Origin: Pythium myriotylum
Lineage: Eukaryota; Oomycota; Peronosporomycetes; Pythiales; Pythiaceae
Assembly (NCBI GenBank): GCA_023091665.1
Contig: JALJCQ010000013.1
Span: 1,116,001-1,180,000, forward strand
Length of the DNA stretch: 64,000 bases
Reading direction: 5' to 3'
Below are positions 21,634-32,809 of the stretch, in pieces. The position numbers and the translations under genes were made by a program. Within the stretch, counting starts at the first letter, position 1, and each line of letters begins with the position of its first letter. The notes under the pieces were generated by a model, which saw only the letters and a list, made by a program, of their open reading frames with translations, searched no databases and was not told where the DNA came from.

Positions 21634-22270
21634 CACTTCGCTCGGCCATCGTGCGCCAATCCGCGCTGCTTCATTTTTTTCCCCCTTTCTTTCTTTCTTT
21701 CCTTCTGTTTGTTTGTTTGTTTGTATTTGGTGGGTAGGCGACCGACACATCGTCGATATCATCTCCAGCACCCACCCGCACTATCGTGTTGCTGCACACT
21801 CCCACGTTTCTGAGATAAGGTACTGGATAGTCCAACGACTCGACTGAGCCGTAGAGTCCGTCTCTTCTCTTGAAGACGTTGAGTAGATCCATGGCTGAGA
21901 AAGCCGGTTTCGGGTGTCTCCATGCGCAACCGCAGCTATTAATACTGCGGTGGACGCTTTATGGTCGCAAAAGCGAGGCCAAAACGCGAGGCCAACCAAC
22001 GACTGCTCACCGGACCAACCACTGATAGAAACCACAAAAGCGGAACAAACCACAGAGCGAATGCGACAAGAGGACAGAGAATTTGACACCGTCAAGGAAA
22101 GCGCTCATCTACTACCTACCTACGACTACATCATCTATCATCTCCACCGCCGCCACGACGACTGTCCACGAGGAGTAGGTGCAGCGTGATTATCCTCAAT
22201 TGTCAGCGATGTGGCCGTTTGCATATCCGATAATCATGTCAGCTCTCCCAAGAGCTCAAACACCCACGCC

Positions 22271-22273
22271 CAC

Positions 22274-22310
<37 letters not shown>
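22271..22310. repeat. hexamer microsatellite (CACATA)n, right arm
   Basis: Mirror of 20039-20078 with the same unit number, located in the presumed promoter region of copy 2. Confidence 0.95.
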
Positions 22311-22750
22311 GAGCAGAGCCTCCACGTGGTGAGCGCGATCAGCGCCGGTTTCGGGTAGTGTGTCGCAGCGCGAATGCGTGCCGTCCGTCCGGCTCAGCCA
22401 CTTCACACCAGCGCACACAAGCAGATCTCGAGCCCGACCCGGCTCACAGCTCAGCCCTATAATACTCTCGATGACAGGGCGACGAGCCCGGGGAGAACAA
22501 GAGCAAGAGCAGGAACACGCATAGAAATAGCAACGGAGAACAGAGAACAACACCCCAGACCTTTGTGCTCTCCCTGACCGGCTCCAACCACTCTACCAGA
22601 CCTTCGATCTCCGCTTCCACCGATCCTTCCATCCTCGCCCTCGCAACGATCATTGTGCAATCTGCCGCAGCCAACGCACCCACTGTTCGCCAGCCAACAA
22701 GCAAACTCGGCCACCAGCCTACACCCACCAGCCACCACTTCCAATCAACC

Positions 22751-23842
22751 ATGAAGTTCGCATCCTTCGGATCCATTATCGCACTCGCGCTCGCCCTCGC
22801 TGCCCTCACCGATAACGTCCGCGCCAAGCCGCAAGAGACCCAAGCCGGATGTACGCTCACAGGGACCTACTCGGACTCGTCCAGCATCACTGACTGCACC
22901 GACATCACCATCTCGTCACTCACCGTCCCGGCCGGTACCACGCTCGACCTCACGAGTGTACCAAAGGGAGCAACCATCACGTTCACCGGCACGACGACGT
23001 TCGGCACCAAACTTTGGGACGGTCCACTCGTACTCTTGACGGGTTCCAACCTCAAGGTCACCGGTACAGGTACGCTGGACGGCCAGGGCGACTGGTACTG
23101 GAAGCAAGGACAGTCTGTGACGCGTCCGGTCTTCTTCCGACTCAAGGACGTCGACAACTCCAACCTGTCGGACTTCAAGCTGCTCAACTCGCCCTTCCGC
23201 ACCTTCAGCATTATCAACTCGGCCGCCACAACGCTCACGGGTCTCACGCTCGACTCGAGCTCGGGTGACGGGCTCGCCAAGAACACGGACGGTTTCGATC
23301 TCAGCCAGAACACGGGCATCAAGATCCTCAGCAACACCATCAAGAACCAGGACGACTGTCTCGCCATGCAGTCCAGCACCGACACCACCTTCTCGGACAA
23401 CACGTGTACGGGAGGCCACGGTATCTCGGTCGGCTCGATCGGTGGGGCTGCGGTCGATAGCACCGACACGGTCTCCGGGCTCATCGTCAGCGGCAACCAG
23501 ATCGTTAACAGTGACAACGGTCTCCGCATCAAGACCATCATGGGACTCCAAGGCCTGGTCTACAACGTCACGTACACCGACAACACGCTCACGAACGTCA
23601 CGAACGCGATCGTGATGCATTCGGACTACAACAAGACCTCAGGAGGCTACACCGGCACACCCTCGAGCACCGTGAGCATCAAGGACATCACGATCTCGGG
23701 TCTCACCGGAACCGCCACCTACTTGTACGATGTCTTGGTGAACCCGAGCGCCGTGTCGGACTGGACATGGTCGGGGATCAGTGTGTCGGCAAAGAAAACG
23801 GGGTCTTGCAAGGGCGAGCCCAGCTCGGTCTCCTGCGCCTGA
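22751..23842 (+). CDS. secreted endopolygalacturonase, GH28 (copy 2)
   Basis: The start is ATG 22751 in the context CAACCATGA, and the encoded 363-residue protein is identical to copy 1, with signal peptide residues 1-25 and GH28 motifs NTD, QDD, GHG and RIK. Because the whole upstream region is duplicated too (about 1.1 kb, with a TATAATA-like box near 22460), both copies should be under the same control, reading away from the shared spacer. Cysteines at 34, 49, 202, 219, 353 and 362 could form the usual disulfides. A third paralogue lies at 35172. Confidence 0.95.
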   Translation: MKFASFGSIIALALALAALTDNVRAKPQETQAGCTLTGTYSDSSSITDCTDITISSLTVPAGTTLDLTSVPKGATITFTGTTTFGTKLWDGPLVLLTGSNLKVTGTGTLDGQGDWYWKQGQSVTRPVFFRLKDVDNSNLSDFKLLNSPFRTFSIINSAATTLTGLTLDSSSGDGLAKNTDGFDLSQNTGIKILSNTIKNQDDCLAMQSSTDTTFSDNTCTGGHGISVGSIGGAAVDSTDTVSGLIVSGNQIVNSDNGLRIKTIMGLQGLVYNVTYTDNTLTNVTNAIVMHSDYNKTSGGYTGTPSSTVSIKDITISGLTGTATYLYDVLVNPSAVSDWTWSGISVSAKKTGSCKGEPSSVSCA

Positions 23843-24237
23843 GCCGTGTGTTGAGCCACGAGTCGTCGCGAAGAGAGGACAGCCAAGTGGTTTTGGCCGC
23901 TACTTGATCTATGATCTGTGGTGTTTGGCCGCTCTCGTGCTGTCGTGGTGGAGCGAGCGAGGGGTCAAGCAAGAGGTACGAGTAGCACTGACATTGTGTG
24001 TATGCGTGTACGTCTCTGTATCGGCTGAGCGATCGCGAAGTCGAGCAAGACGAAAAGAGAGAAGAAAAGAGAAGAAATGAGATGGAGAATTGGGATGCAG
24101 GGAAGAATGATAAACAACAACAACAACAAAAAGAGTAGAAAGTGCACCTTCGCAGTCTTGGAATCTCTGATATCTGTGATAACGGTGATATCTCGATCCA
24201 CGTCCGTATCTGTGTCGGTCAAGCTGCGCATTCCGTC

Positions 24238-24891
24238 CACTGAGATCTTCTTGCAGGTCTGATTTTGCCAGATTCAGGTGACGAGATGCTCCGCACGATG
24301 TCCGTCCTTCGACTTGTCTGGAACGCGGCCGCGACTCCCCCACCCATGTCCCCGCCAGCTCCACCGGCGGCGAACCCATGCTATCTGCTTTTCTTCGACG
24401 GTGGATCGCGCGGCAACCCCGGGCCGGGAGGTTCCGGGTCAGTTGTCGTCCGTGTTAATGCTGCCGCGTTTGTGCCTACGCTGATATGGAGTGCCGCAAC
24501 ACATCTCGATGCGCCTTCTACCACTAACATTCTCGCAGAGTACTGCGGGCTCGCTATCGGGCTTCAGGCCGCGGAGCATAGTCAGTGGGTCCACCTCACT
24601 GTTATCAGCGACAACCAGCATATTCTCCGCCAAGTCTCGCAATATCGACCCCCGACAAAAGCGCATCTCTGCTTGCGCTACGCATCTACCAGGCTTGAAG
24701 CTGACCGTCTCCAAGTGCGTGAGTGGGGTCACCACTTTCGCGCGCACAACAAGATGGCCGAATTGCAGCCAATGTCGCGATGGATTCCAAGCGAAATCTC
24801 CAAGCATTTCACCCGTCCGAACGCCACGAATGGCGCGTCCTCCACCCCCTCCTTCAAGGTGACCACCTCCAGTGGCGGGTCTCCGATGTAA
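24238..24891 (+). pseudogene. RNase H domain fragment of a LINE
   Basis: A 208-codon frame from 24265 holds an RNase HI fold signature: FFDGGSRGNPGPGGSGSV (first Asp), ILAEYCGLAIGLQAA (Glu), VISDNQHILRQ (Asp) and HNKMAELQ where the family usually has MAD-x-L. No RT precedes it, so it is a 5'-truncated copy or a captured piece. A (CTG)n tract near 24932-24948 could be its tail. It starts within about 60 bases of the inverted-repeat edge. The RNase H is not the same subfamily as the long LINE (GGSRGNPGP is present here, replaced by EGSSGA there). Confidence 0.7.
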
Positions 24892-27274
24892 ACTTGGGCC
24901 CTGCGTTATAACGCGCCATCCCACCTGACTGCTGCTGCTGCTGCTGCCACTCTAGTACGACTACTTGTGCGTACGGGAGTATCTGGTCCCTGAACTGGTC
25001 TCGGTCGTGTTCATGAACACGCAACAATGGCACGCTCGCCGTGCGACAACTCAGACAGCTTTACACGAACTCTCCTGTACAGGGAGTTCTTGCCGGATTA
25101 CGGAACAAGTGGCCCCATGAAGACACTGGCGATGACGGTATGGAAAAAGAATCGTGTCACCGATATTATCCGTATCTTTGTCATCCATATGGAAAAGGCA
25201 CGGATCGCCAATCCATCGGATTACTGAGTATCCACAGCTGGAGCGTCAACGCAGCGCAACACAGCGCAGCGCAGCACAGCATTGGCTTTCACGGCCTGCC
25301 AACTGTCTCAGGGACATCTCATGTATGCGGACTATGCAGAATTTGGCTGTCGTCGAGCTCTTTGGCGCACAGGTCGTAGACATGGTGGGCCCTGACGCCG
25401 AGTCTTTCGATATCAACCTTCAAGTCAAAGTTCTTTGTTTGGATCCCGCGTGTCCGGGCATGCGGAAGCATGCTCCTGGTCTCGTCGCCGATCACTTACG
25501 GATCTAGTGTACTAATCCGTGGCCAAGTGGCAGACGACTGAGTTTGTCAGTAGCTGCCTGGGTTGGCCTCACAATATATGGACGTACACATTCTCAACTT
25601 TGCAGACACTTGCAGCTGATCAGCTCACAGATTCTACAAATTTGTTGACCGTGTACAGAACGTCACCGATCCCAGGTCGGCAAGATCGGATTGCGGCACT
25701 GATTCCTCGTCGGCGATATCAGATTGCGCCACGGCGCAATGGCGCCCATGGTGTGATATGTGATACTTGTGATTCGGACGGGGGGGGGGGGGGGGGCTCT
25801 GTCATGTCATCCGCACAGCTGCTAGCTGCTACGGGACACCACCACACGTGGACCTGGCCACATCCGTTTGTGTGGCTGCGTGCAATCAGCACGCACGCCA
25901 CGGTGGCCTGCTAGATGCTTTGTACGGTTTCGACATCTCGAATTTTTCGTGTCGAGCGTCCGGTCCAACCCGACAGCAGGGTTCGAAAGTCCCTCTCGGC
26001 TGATACGCTGACAAGTGGGTGAGTGTAGCAGATTGGCGTGGCGTCATCCGTGCAAGCGTCTCGATGTGAGACGTGGTCGGAATCTGTACATCGCTGGTAA
26101 TCAATCCGATGCACTGCACCGCACCGCACCGCACCTTACTCGCCAGAAGTGCTGGAAGCAAGCGGCAAGTGTGTCGGTGAGCGGGTGCACCTGGCGCGCT
26201 AGTGTGGTGTCAACGCGCATTCCATGATAGAGGCAGGCGAGTCGCGTAGTTTCTAGATGAGTGCGGTGTACTGGTATGCCCGTCGTGTGTCGTGTCATGT
26301 GGTCGTCTTGCCTCGAGTCGTGTGGTCTCGTGTGGTTGCGGAGGAGGAGGCGGATTGTCCACTTCACTGGTGGGGGCTTGAGGCGTACTGTGCATAGAAC
26401 ATCCGCTGCGAGCAATCATGGCAACCTTGTGTGTCAGGATTGTCGCATAGATCAAGCTGAGTCGCACTCTATTGGTGAACGGTACTGCACCGTACTGCAG
26501 TGTGGCGTAGTGTACTATGACACAGCACGGCCGACTACGGTACGTGCGCGCATGAGAGTTGGTGTGCGAGAACGAGGAGTTGCAGGAAGGTTTGGACGAG
26601 CACCCGCTGGCGACACCAGTGGCGCTGCTCAGGAACTGAGCCGGACCACATCAGTTGAAGATGCGTGGGTGATGAATGCGACAGGCGCGAAGAGGCCAGC
26701 ACAGGGGCTCAGTCATTGGCGCTCAGCGTGCCATAATCCATGTTGAGTGGTGATGGCAAGCGCGTCGTTGTCATCCACGCACTACTATTGTACTGCTCTG
26801 CACCAGTCAACGTCCGCATACCGGCTGGTGACCGTCAGTCTCGAAGTGAGATGTCTCACTACGAGACTGACAAGGCGTCGTACAACTTAATGGGTTTGTT
26901 TGATCAGCTGTTCACTATTCTTCTATTGCTTTACCTGGCGCTGCTGAGAACATCCATGGGGGAAGAAAGGCGATTGGTGGACTACATGTCTTCCACCGTG
27001 ACTCCATGGCAGACACTCTATTGTCGCAACAACAGGATCTCCGACTCATAATTTGACACAATTGTCAACCAGAGTGGCAGCTCGACGAGAGGTCCTGGAA
27101 GCAGCCTGAAACCCGAAAAAACGAATTACACGACACGCAGAGAGAACGAGTCGTCTTGGCCCAGCGAAGTAGTTCTCGGCATTGACTGACCGACCCTCTA
27201 AACAAACAAACAAACAAAAAAAAAGAATCTCGTGGTGGAGACTCTCGCTGGCACGCGTTTGCACGTTATATCGT
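24892..27274. other. 2.4 kb without a supported gene
   Basis: Short frames only, none with a domain. It holds a (CTG)n tract at 24932-24948, GCAGC/CACAGC repeats near 25250-25280, a 17-base G run (25780-25796), CACCG repeats near 26110-26130, and an AAAC repeat near 27200. It may be old repeat debris. Confidence 0.6.
25780..25796. repeat. 17-base poly-G run
   Basis: Uninterrupted G run in gene-free sequence. Confidence 0.95.
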
Positions 27275-27295
27275 CAGGGCTCTTAAGAATAGGAA
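27275..27295 (+). repeat. left terminal inverted repeat of the MULE
   Basis: Twenty of 21 positions match the reverse complement of 34264-34284. Confidence 0.88.
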
Positions 27296-27917
27296 CTCGT
27301 TCCTAGTTTCCTATTTAGATACTAAATAGGATTTTCAAAAAGGTGAAAATAGGAAGGCTGGTATTACAGTCCATGATTTCATATGTTACTTACAGTATAT
27401 ACTTCATCCGCGTCTGACCATGCTTCGTCCACCATTCGCCAAAACTTTGAAACCTGTCGAAAGCGATGAAATTTAGTGGTAATATATCCTGATTTCCTCG
27501 AGATTTCTGAAAGTGAAGACTACTCGTTGAAGTGAAAACTACCAGGACTCAATTCAACGAGTCAATTCATTTGGAAACAGCTTCAACTCGAAGCCGCATG
27601 ATCTTGACTTGAGCCAAGTTATGGCCTCCGAGATTCCTCAAGGTTCAACCCGAGCTGGAGAATCAAAGAGAAGGTGTGAGCGCCGCAGGTTATGCTCGAC
27701 AAATGATTTCCTAAGAGCTCTACGCTCCATACATATGTGCAGCCCGTTTGAATCTGGTCAAACTAGTAAGACATTTAAGAACTGCACTAGATTATCGGTC
27801 CATGATTTCCCCATCCTGTTCCATGATTCATCCATACTTTTTTTTTTCACATGCGATGGAACAAAACAAAGTAGAAGGTGGATCAAATGGATGAGTATAT
27901 TAGTCGAGACTAATTAC

Positions 27918-30900
27918 CTAGTTATGCAAGAGGTTACCGGTCATCACAAAGTAGGTGAGCTCGAAACGTCTGATGTTGAGGACGTTGTCAGTCATGATTC
28001 TTGACACGTCATGGTCACAAGCGCGCCAAAGCTTGAAACAAATGAAGAGACCGCAGCTGTTCCCGTCGGGCTGGAGGGGGCTATTTCCTGAGACGACACT
28101 GTATCCGCCAAGGTTGTCGGCGATATTCCACGCCACGGCATCCAGATCCTTGTTTCCATGACCAAGAGAGTCGTACGTGGCGACTTCTTTGGGCAAAGGG
28201 TCAACAATGAGGCACGTCCAGTGGGTGTTGCCGAGGTTCATCACAACGAAGACAAAGTCAACTCCTTCATCGGAAATCAACTCAGTAATCCGGTCTTGGA
28301 CGCGCCCTTCCACTTCAACAGCTGGTCTTGTCTTTGTCGCCTTTCGATCGCGCTCGATTACACCGGCGTACCGGCACGATCCGTACACTTCTTGCAAGCG
28401 GTTCACAAACGCCTCGATCAAGTCACCTTGAAACCAACTAGACGGGTGGATTCGATACACACTCCGCATATATCTGCCAGGAAGGCCTGGGATATATGCG
28501 TGTGGATACATTGACTTGATCAACGCAGACAAGTCTTCAAGCTTGTCAGCGTCCGACTTCTTCGTCAAGGCACGTGCCACTTCGTCGTCTAACCATTCAC
28601 AAAAGATTTCACCCTCCTTGCAGTACTCAATGGTCGTGTAGACTCGTTTCATTGCCTGGATCTGCGCCGGCGAGAACAGACCAATCTGGTTGATCTTGAT
28701 GACGGGAACCTTGGCACCACTTGTTTTGTCGGGGGCACTGGGTGGTGGTGTGTAGCCTGTCGGCGTGCCGATATTAATCGGGTTGGTCTTGCTGCTGTCC
28801 TCTGGGATCTTGTTCACGCAGGCGTCAACCAATCCTTCTGGGAGAACAAAAATGTCGCTTGTTGTCAGCACTGGGTGGGCCATGTAGTGGTGTGTGGGTC
28901 TGTTGTTTGCCATGGCCTTATGCTTCTCAGGAACATCCTTCAATGTCAAGAGCGTGGCGTAAAGGTTGGGCTGATCTGCATCGAGTTTCGCGATGAGACT
29001 CTGCAGCGTCGTGACACCAGCTGCCTTCTGGACAAGAGCCGCTTGGTTCGACGTGGTGCGAGCGATTTTAGCTGCTGAAATCTTCTTCTTCTGGTCTTTC
29101 TTTGGCGCTCCATGCTTGGGTGCCTTCTTGTTCAGCTTGATCTTGATCGTTGAGTCTGACTTCGACTCTTCTTCTGAGTCTTGATCGGACTTCGACACGT
29201 TTTGCTCTTCATCGTTCGACCCTTCGTTCATGTCTCGCTCAACATCTTTAACCATTTCCTCGTTGGCAGACTTTGTTTCCATGTCTTGTCCATGACTGTC
29301 CAAAACTGACGCATGATCATCCACATCTTCTCCATTATCTTCCATATCTCGTCCATGACCAGCTCCTTGCGCGCTAGCGATAAGTTCTTTGGTCTCAGGC
29401 ATAGTTACAGAGGACACATCGCACGGTGGCACAGTTCCCAAGTCGTCAGACCACAAACTGTTTGCCTGCGACAATTCAACGACCTCTGACGGCTCAATCG
29501 AGGCGTCGTCGCCCGCACGAGCACCAAGTTTGCGCTGGCGGATTATATTCCACTGCGACAAAAGAAAATCACAGTATGTCTTGAACTCGGAAGGATCCTC
29601 AATGTCAGCTAGTTCACTGCATATTGGCTCGATCAGACGACGAGCCGTATTGTACCGCTCACGCGCAGAGTGGCAAGTTTTAACGACGGAGTCGTCTGGC
29701 ACATTAGTCTTCGTGATGCCTCGAGCATTGCGCAAGAGAAACGGCTGCACTGCTTCGAGTGGTCGGGTCGGACGGCGCCATCTGCACAGAAAAAATAATA
29801 ATCATGAATAATTCATGGTTGATCATGGGCAAAGGTTGGGCTCACCGGTCATTGACTTGGATCAACGGAATGACTGGAGACTTGTTTGACCACTTACGGA
29901 ACGCGATGGAATGGCGGCATGGAAGCAGCATGCTTTTCGCAAAAGCACAGCTGCAGGAGAAATCAGTCAAATCGACCACATTGACGCGTCCTTCTCGTTC
30001 AAGCTGCACGCTCTGGCCACTCGGACCATCGGGGTAGGTATATGTGTACTCTCCGAATCTCTCAAGAGCTGCTTGATACTGAGGAAGAACCGCTTCTGCG
30101 ACAAAGTGTGTCGTGCTGAGGAGTATGGCGTTCATCTCATCATCGTACGTAGAATTCCAAGGGCAGCCAACGCGGTTGCGGTGTGAGTACTCCCGCGCAC
30201 TACGTCGTGCCTCGTTCAGGAGCTGCGTCAAGCACTCTGCCATCGAAGAGTTGTGGGTCACCCCTTGCTTGAACTTACCGAACCAATTTTCAAGCCGATT
30301 GTTCGTGTCGTTCTGCAGCCGGGGTAGGTCAGCTCGTTTGTAGAGCACCCACATGTCTGTCTGCTCATCACCATCCCAGTTCTTGATGACATAATCGTAG
30401 AAAGGCTCGAACTCTGCCTGCACACAGAAAGTCTTGAGAGCAAGAAGATTTTCTGAGTAGTCCATCTTGTCGTGGGAGTAAACGAGGTTGTGGATTAATG
30501 TCTCCAAAACGTCGTAGTCGTCCTTGGACAACTTCCCAAACTCAACCTTGTGTGCAACGGTTGTGAGATACTTGAGCACATGGAAAAGGCAAATCAGAAT
30601 TCGCGCCTGCGGGAAACGGGCTTTCAACACTCGAATTTCATTGAGGTCCTTATCAACCATAATGACGCGCACGGGTGTGTAGCGATCATCGTTCCCCCTG
30701 AAGTAGTGATCAATTGCCCTGTCCATATGCCAATCCGTGTTACGCTCCAGCAATGATTGCTGGACGACTTGCCCATGCCCGTACTCGTCCATCACCATAA
30801 GTGTCAGCAGCTGATAATTGTGACTAAGTTCATTTGAAATCCCGTCAGTCATGGACAGAACATTACCAGTCATGGCGCAGTCATGTACTTACCGATTTGT

Positions 30901-32501
30901 CTTGTGGGTACAGTCGACAAGGAGCAGTTCTTCGAACCTCTCGTTCATTTCTCGCATGTGCTTGTCGGTGACAGAAATTACTCCTGTCTCACCCTTCTCG
31001 GTTTCGTCTACAGACACAGTGCCGTCTTCATTCGCCTTGACATACTCGGTTAGGACTCGTGCCGTGGCTGCGTCGTCGTCAACATTAGCTGTACGCTCGC
31101 GGTTCTTGGAGGTTATGTCTGTCTTATACACATTCTCCGCCTTGTCCAGAAGCATGTCGTAAACCTTAGCACGCGAGACTCCCATCTTGTCCATCTCTTG
31201 CGCGCGAGCAACGTTTTCTTCTTCAACATCCGTTCGCGCCACAGGGTATGATGCATAGGTCTGGGCATCCAGACGATGGTTGTGCCAATCGCATGTCACC
31301 AGAGCCAAGAGCACCCAGCGCGAGTCTTTCTGGACATACTGGACACGAAGTGAGTATGGACAATTGATGCCTCTGACGAATCTTCTCGGACGCTGACCAC
31401 TACCTCGAGACTTCTTCGGCCAGCCATGCGTGCAATTGTAGTTGCGCTGAAAAGTGCCTAAGGATTCAGGAAGAGTTTCCTTCGGCGTTTTCAACCTCGC
31501 GATGCGCGAATTTCGCTCCTTCACACTAAGTGTATTCTTCACGACAATCACTTGAAAAGTTCGTGCCGAGTATTCCTGGAGGTACTGAATCCATGCTTCC
31601 CAGCTGTCGTGCTGGCGCTTTGGGCGTGGGGGAACAACACGCTGGGCAGAGATCTGGACGAGAGGGGTGTCAGTTGTGGAGGAATCATGGACCCGATGTT
31701 TGCTGGCCACGCGTGACGAAGATGACGAGTGCGAGCCACCATATTCGGACGCATCTTCGTCAGCGTCGTTATTTGCTTCCTCACCCAGCTCCTCGTCGTC
31801 ATCCAGCTCCTCGTCGTCATCGACTTGATCGTCGTCAGCATCGGAGCCGTCGACATCCTTAGGCTCTTCATCCACGTCAGATCCATCACCTCCGTCATCT
31901 GCGCCCTCCACAACCTCGCCATCTTCATGCGCGTCCTCGCTGTTGTCGGAGACGCCTGGACTGTTGTCCCGTGACTCGTGAGGAGACGCTCGCTTTTTCT
32001 GCTGCGACCGAATCTTTTTGTTCACGGCTCGAGTCCGTCGCCCCGTCACAGGCACACGGGCGACGGCCTCCTGGCGAACAATCTGTGCGATGGTTGGCCC
32101 AGATGAAGCTTGTTTGCTCAGGCGGGGGCTACGCCGAGTCGCGGACGTGCCTGTACCACCAGACTGAACATGTGCTGATGTCGCTGAAAAATAGCGCATG
32201 TTCGCAGTTAGATCAACGCCTTTACATCATCAACGTCGTGATACGTACCAACTGTTAGTGCATCACGAGCAGCTCCCATCGCCTCCTCCAGCGCGCCAAA
32301 TCGCGGGCTTCTGCGTCGCTTAAAAGGAGCTTGATCGTGACGAGCACGACTTGCTCTCTTCCCAGCAGCACCACTGGTGGTGCTGCTGGTGTCGTGCTCG
32401 CCGCTTGCGCCACCAGTTTGATCGTCGCTGCTGGCACCTTGACGATCTCACTCTTGATCGCTGTTGCTGCCGCCGCGGCCGCTGCCGCCAGATCGCTCCA
32501 T
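27918..32501 (-). pseudogene. spliced MULE transposase fused to a Ulp1 cysteine protease
   Basis: I join four exons (32501-32249, 32183-30893, 30823-29846, 29781-27918) through three introns of 65, 69 and 64 bp, each GT...AG, all keeping one frame (1462 codons). Visible in order: a Ser/Gly-rich, basic N-terminus; a FAR1-like zinc domain (C...C...HNH); an acidic stretch; the MULE core with D (LLLVDCTHKTN), D (VRVIMVDKD) and E (NRLENWFGKFKQ); a SWIM zinc finger (CSCAFAKSMLLPCRH); a long acidic/basic linker; and a C-terminal Ulp1/C48 protease with His (THWTCLIVD), Asp (TYDSLGH) and Cys (LQPDGNSCGLF). The transposase cuts and joins the element ends; the protease may remove SUMO-like tags. One in-frame TGA (32448-32450) lies in exon 1. 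If translation starts instead at ATG 32199, the product is 1382 residues and intact. Confidence 0.85.
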
Positions 32502-32809
32502 TCTCGCCGCTTGCTGTTGACCAAGGATTGGCTTTGGCTCGGTTCTCGTCGTTTTGGATCAAGTCGTTATTTTTCGCCCCTTCGCAGCTGCGAGGTTTAG
32601 GGCGAAAAAACCTCGGTTTTATTCGTTTCGTCATGGAAATACATGGACGATAGGAATGGACCAATCATGAAAATACTGTTGTGCACACCATATGGAATTA
32701 TGGACTGTAGTGGCTGCGAAATAGGAATACATGTTCATTTGGCTTGATCTCAGCAAATTCTGTGATTAGGAACGGGTGGATTGCACTACGAATACCCACC
32801 CTCCGCTCA

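Larger units (their letters stand above)
21634..24237 (+). repeat. right arm of the 2,604-bp inverted repeat
   Basis: Reverse complement of 18112-20715, ungapped, including noncoding microsatellites. It ends abruptly at 24237, just before a LINE RNase H fragment. Confidence 0.95.

Noticed and set aside
20039..22310. CRISPR-like direct repeats
   Set aside because: The short tandem units have no unique spacers, and the context is eukaryotic.
18112..24237. Inverted repeat as a simple missed-adapter read artefact
   Set aside because: A 918-bp unique spacer separates the arms, whereas that artefact gives little or no spacer; other assembly errors remain possible and are listed as a check.
26261..26746. 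161-codon plus-strand frame in the gene-free stretch
   Set aside because: No domain, biased composition and no start or splice evidence.
32320..32664. Alternative frames over MULE exon 1 (alanine-rich and arginine/glutamine-rich)
   Set aside because: Only the third frame, read from ATG 32501, keeps phase with the downstream exon at a GT-AG intron.
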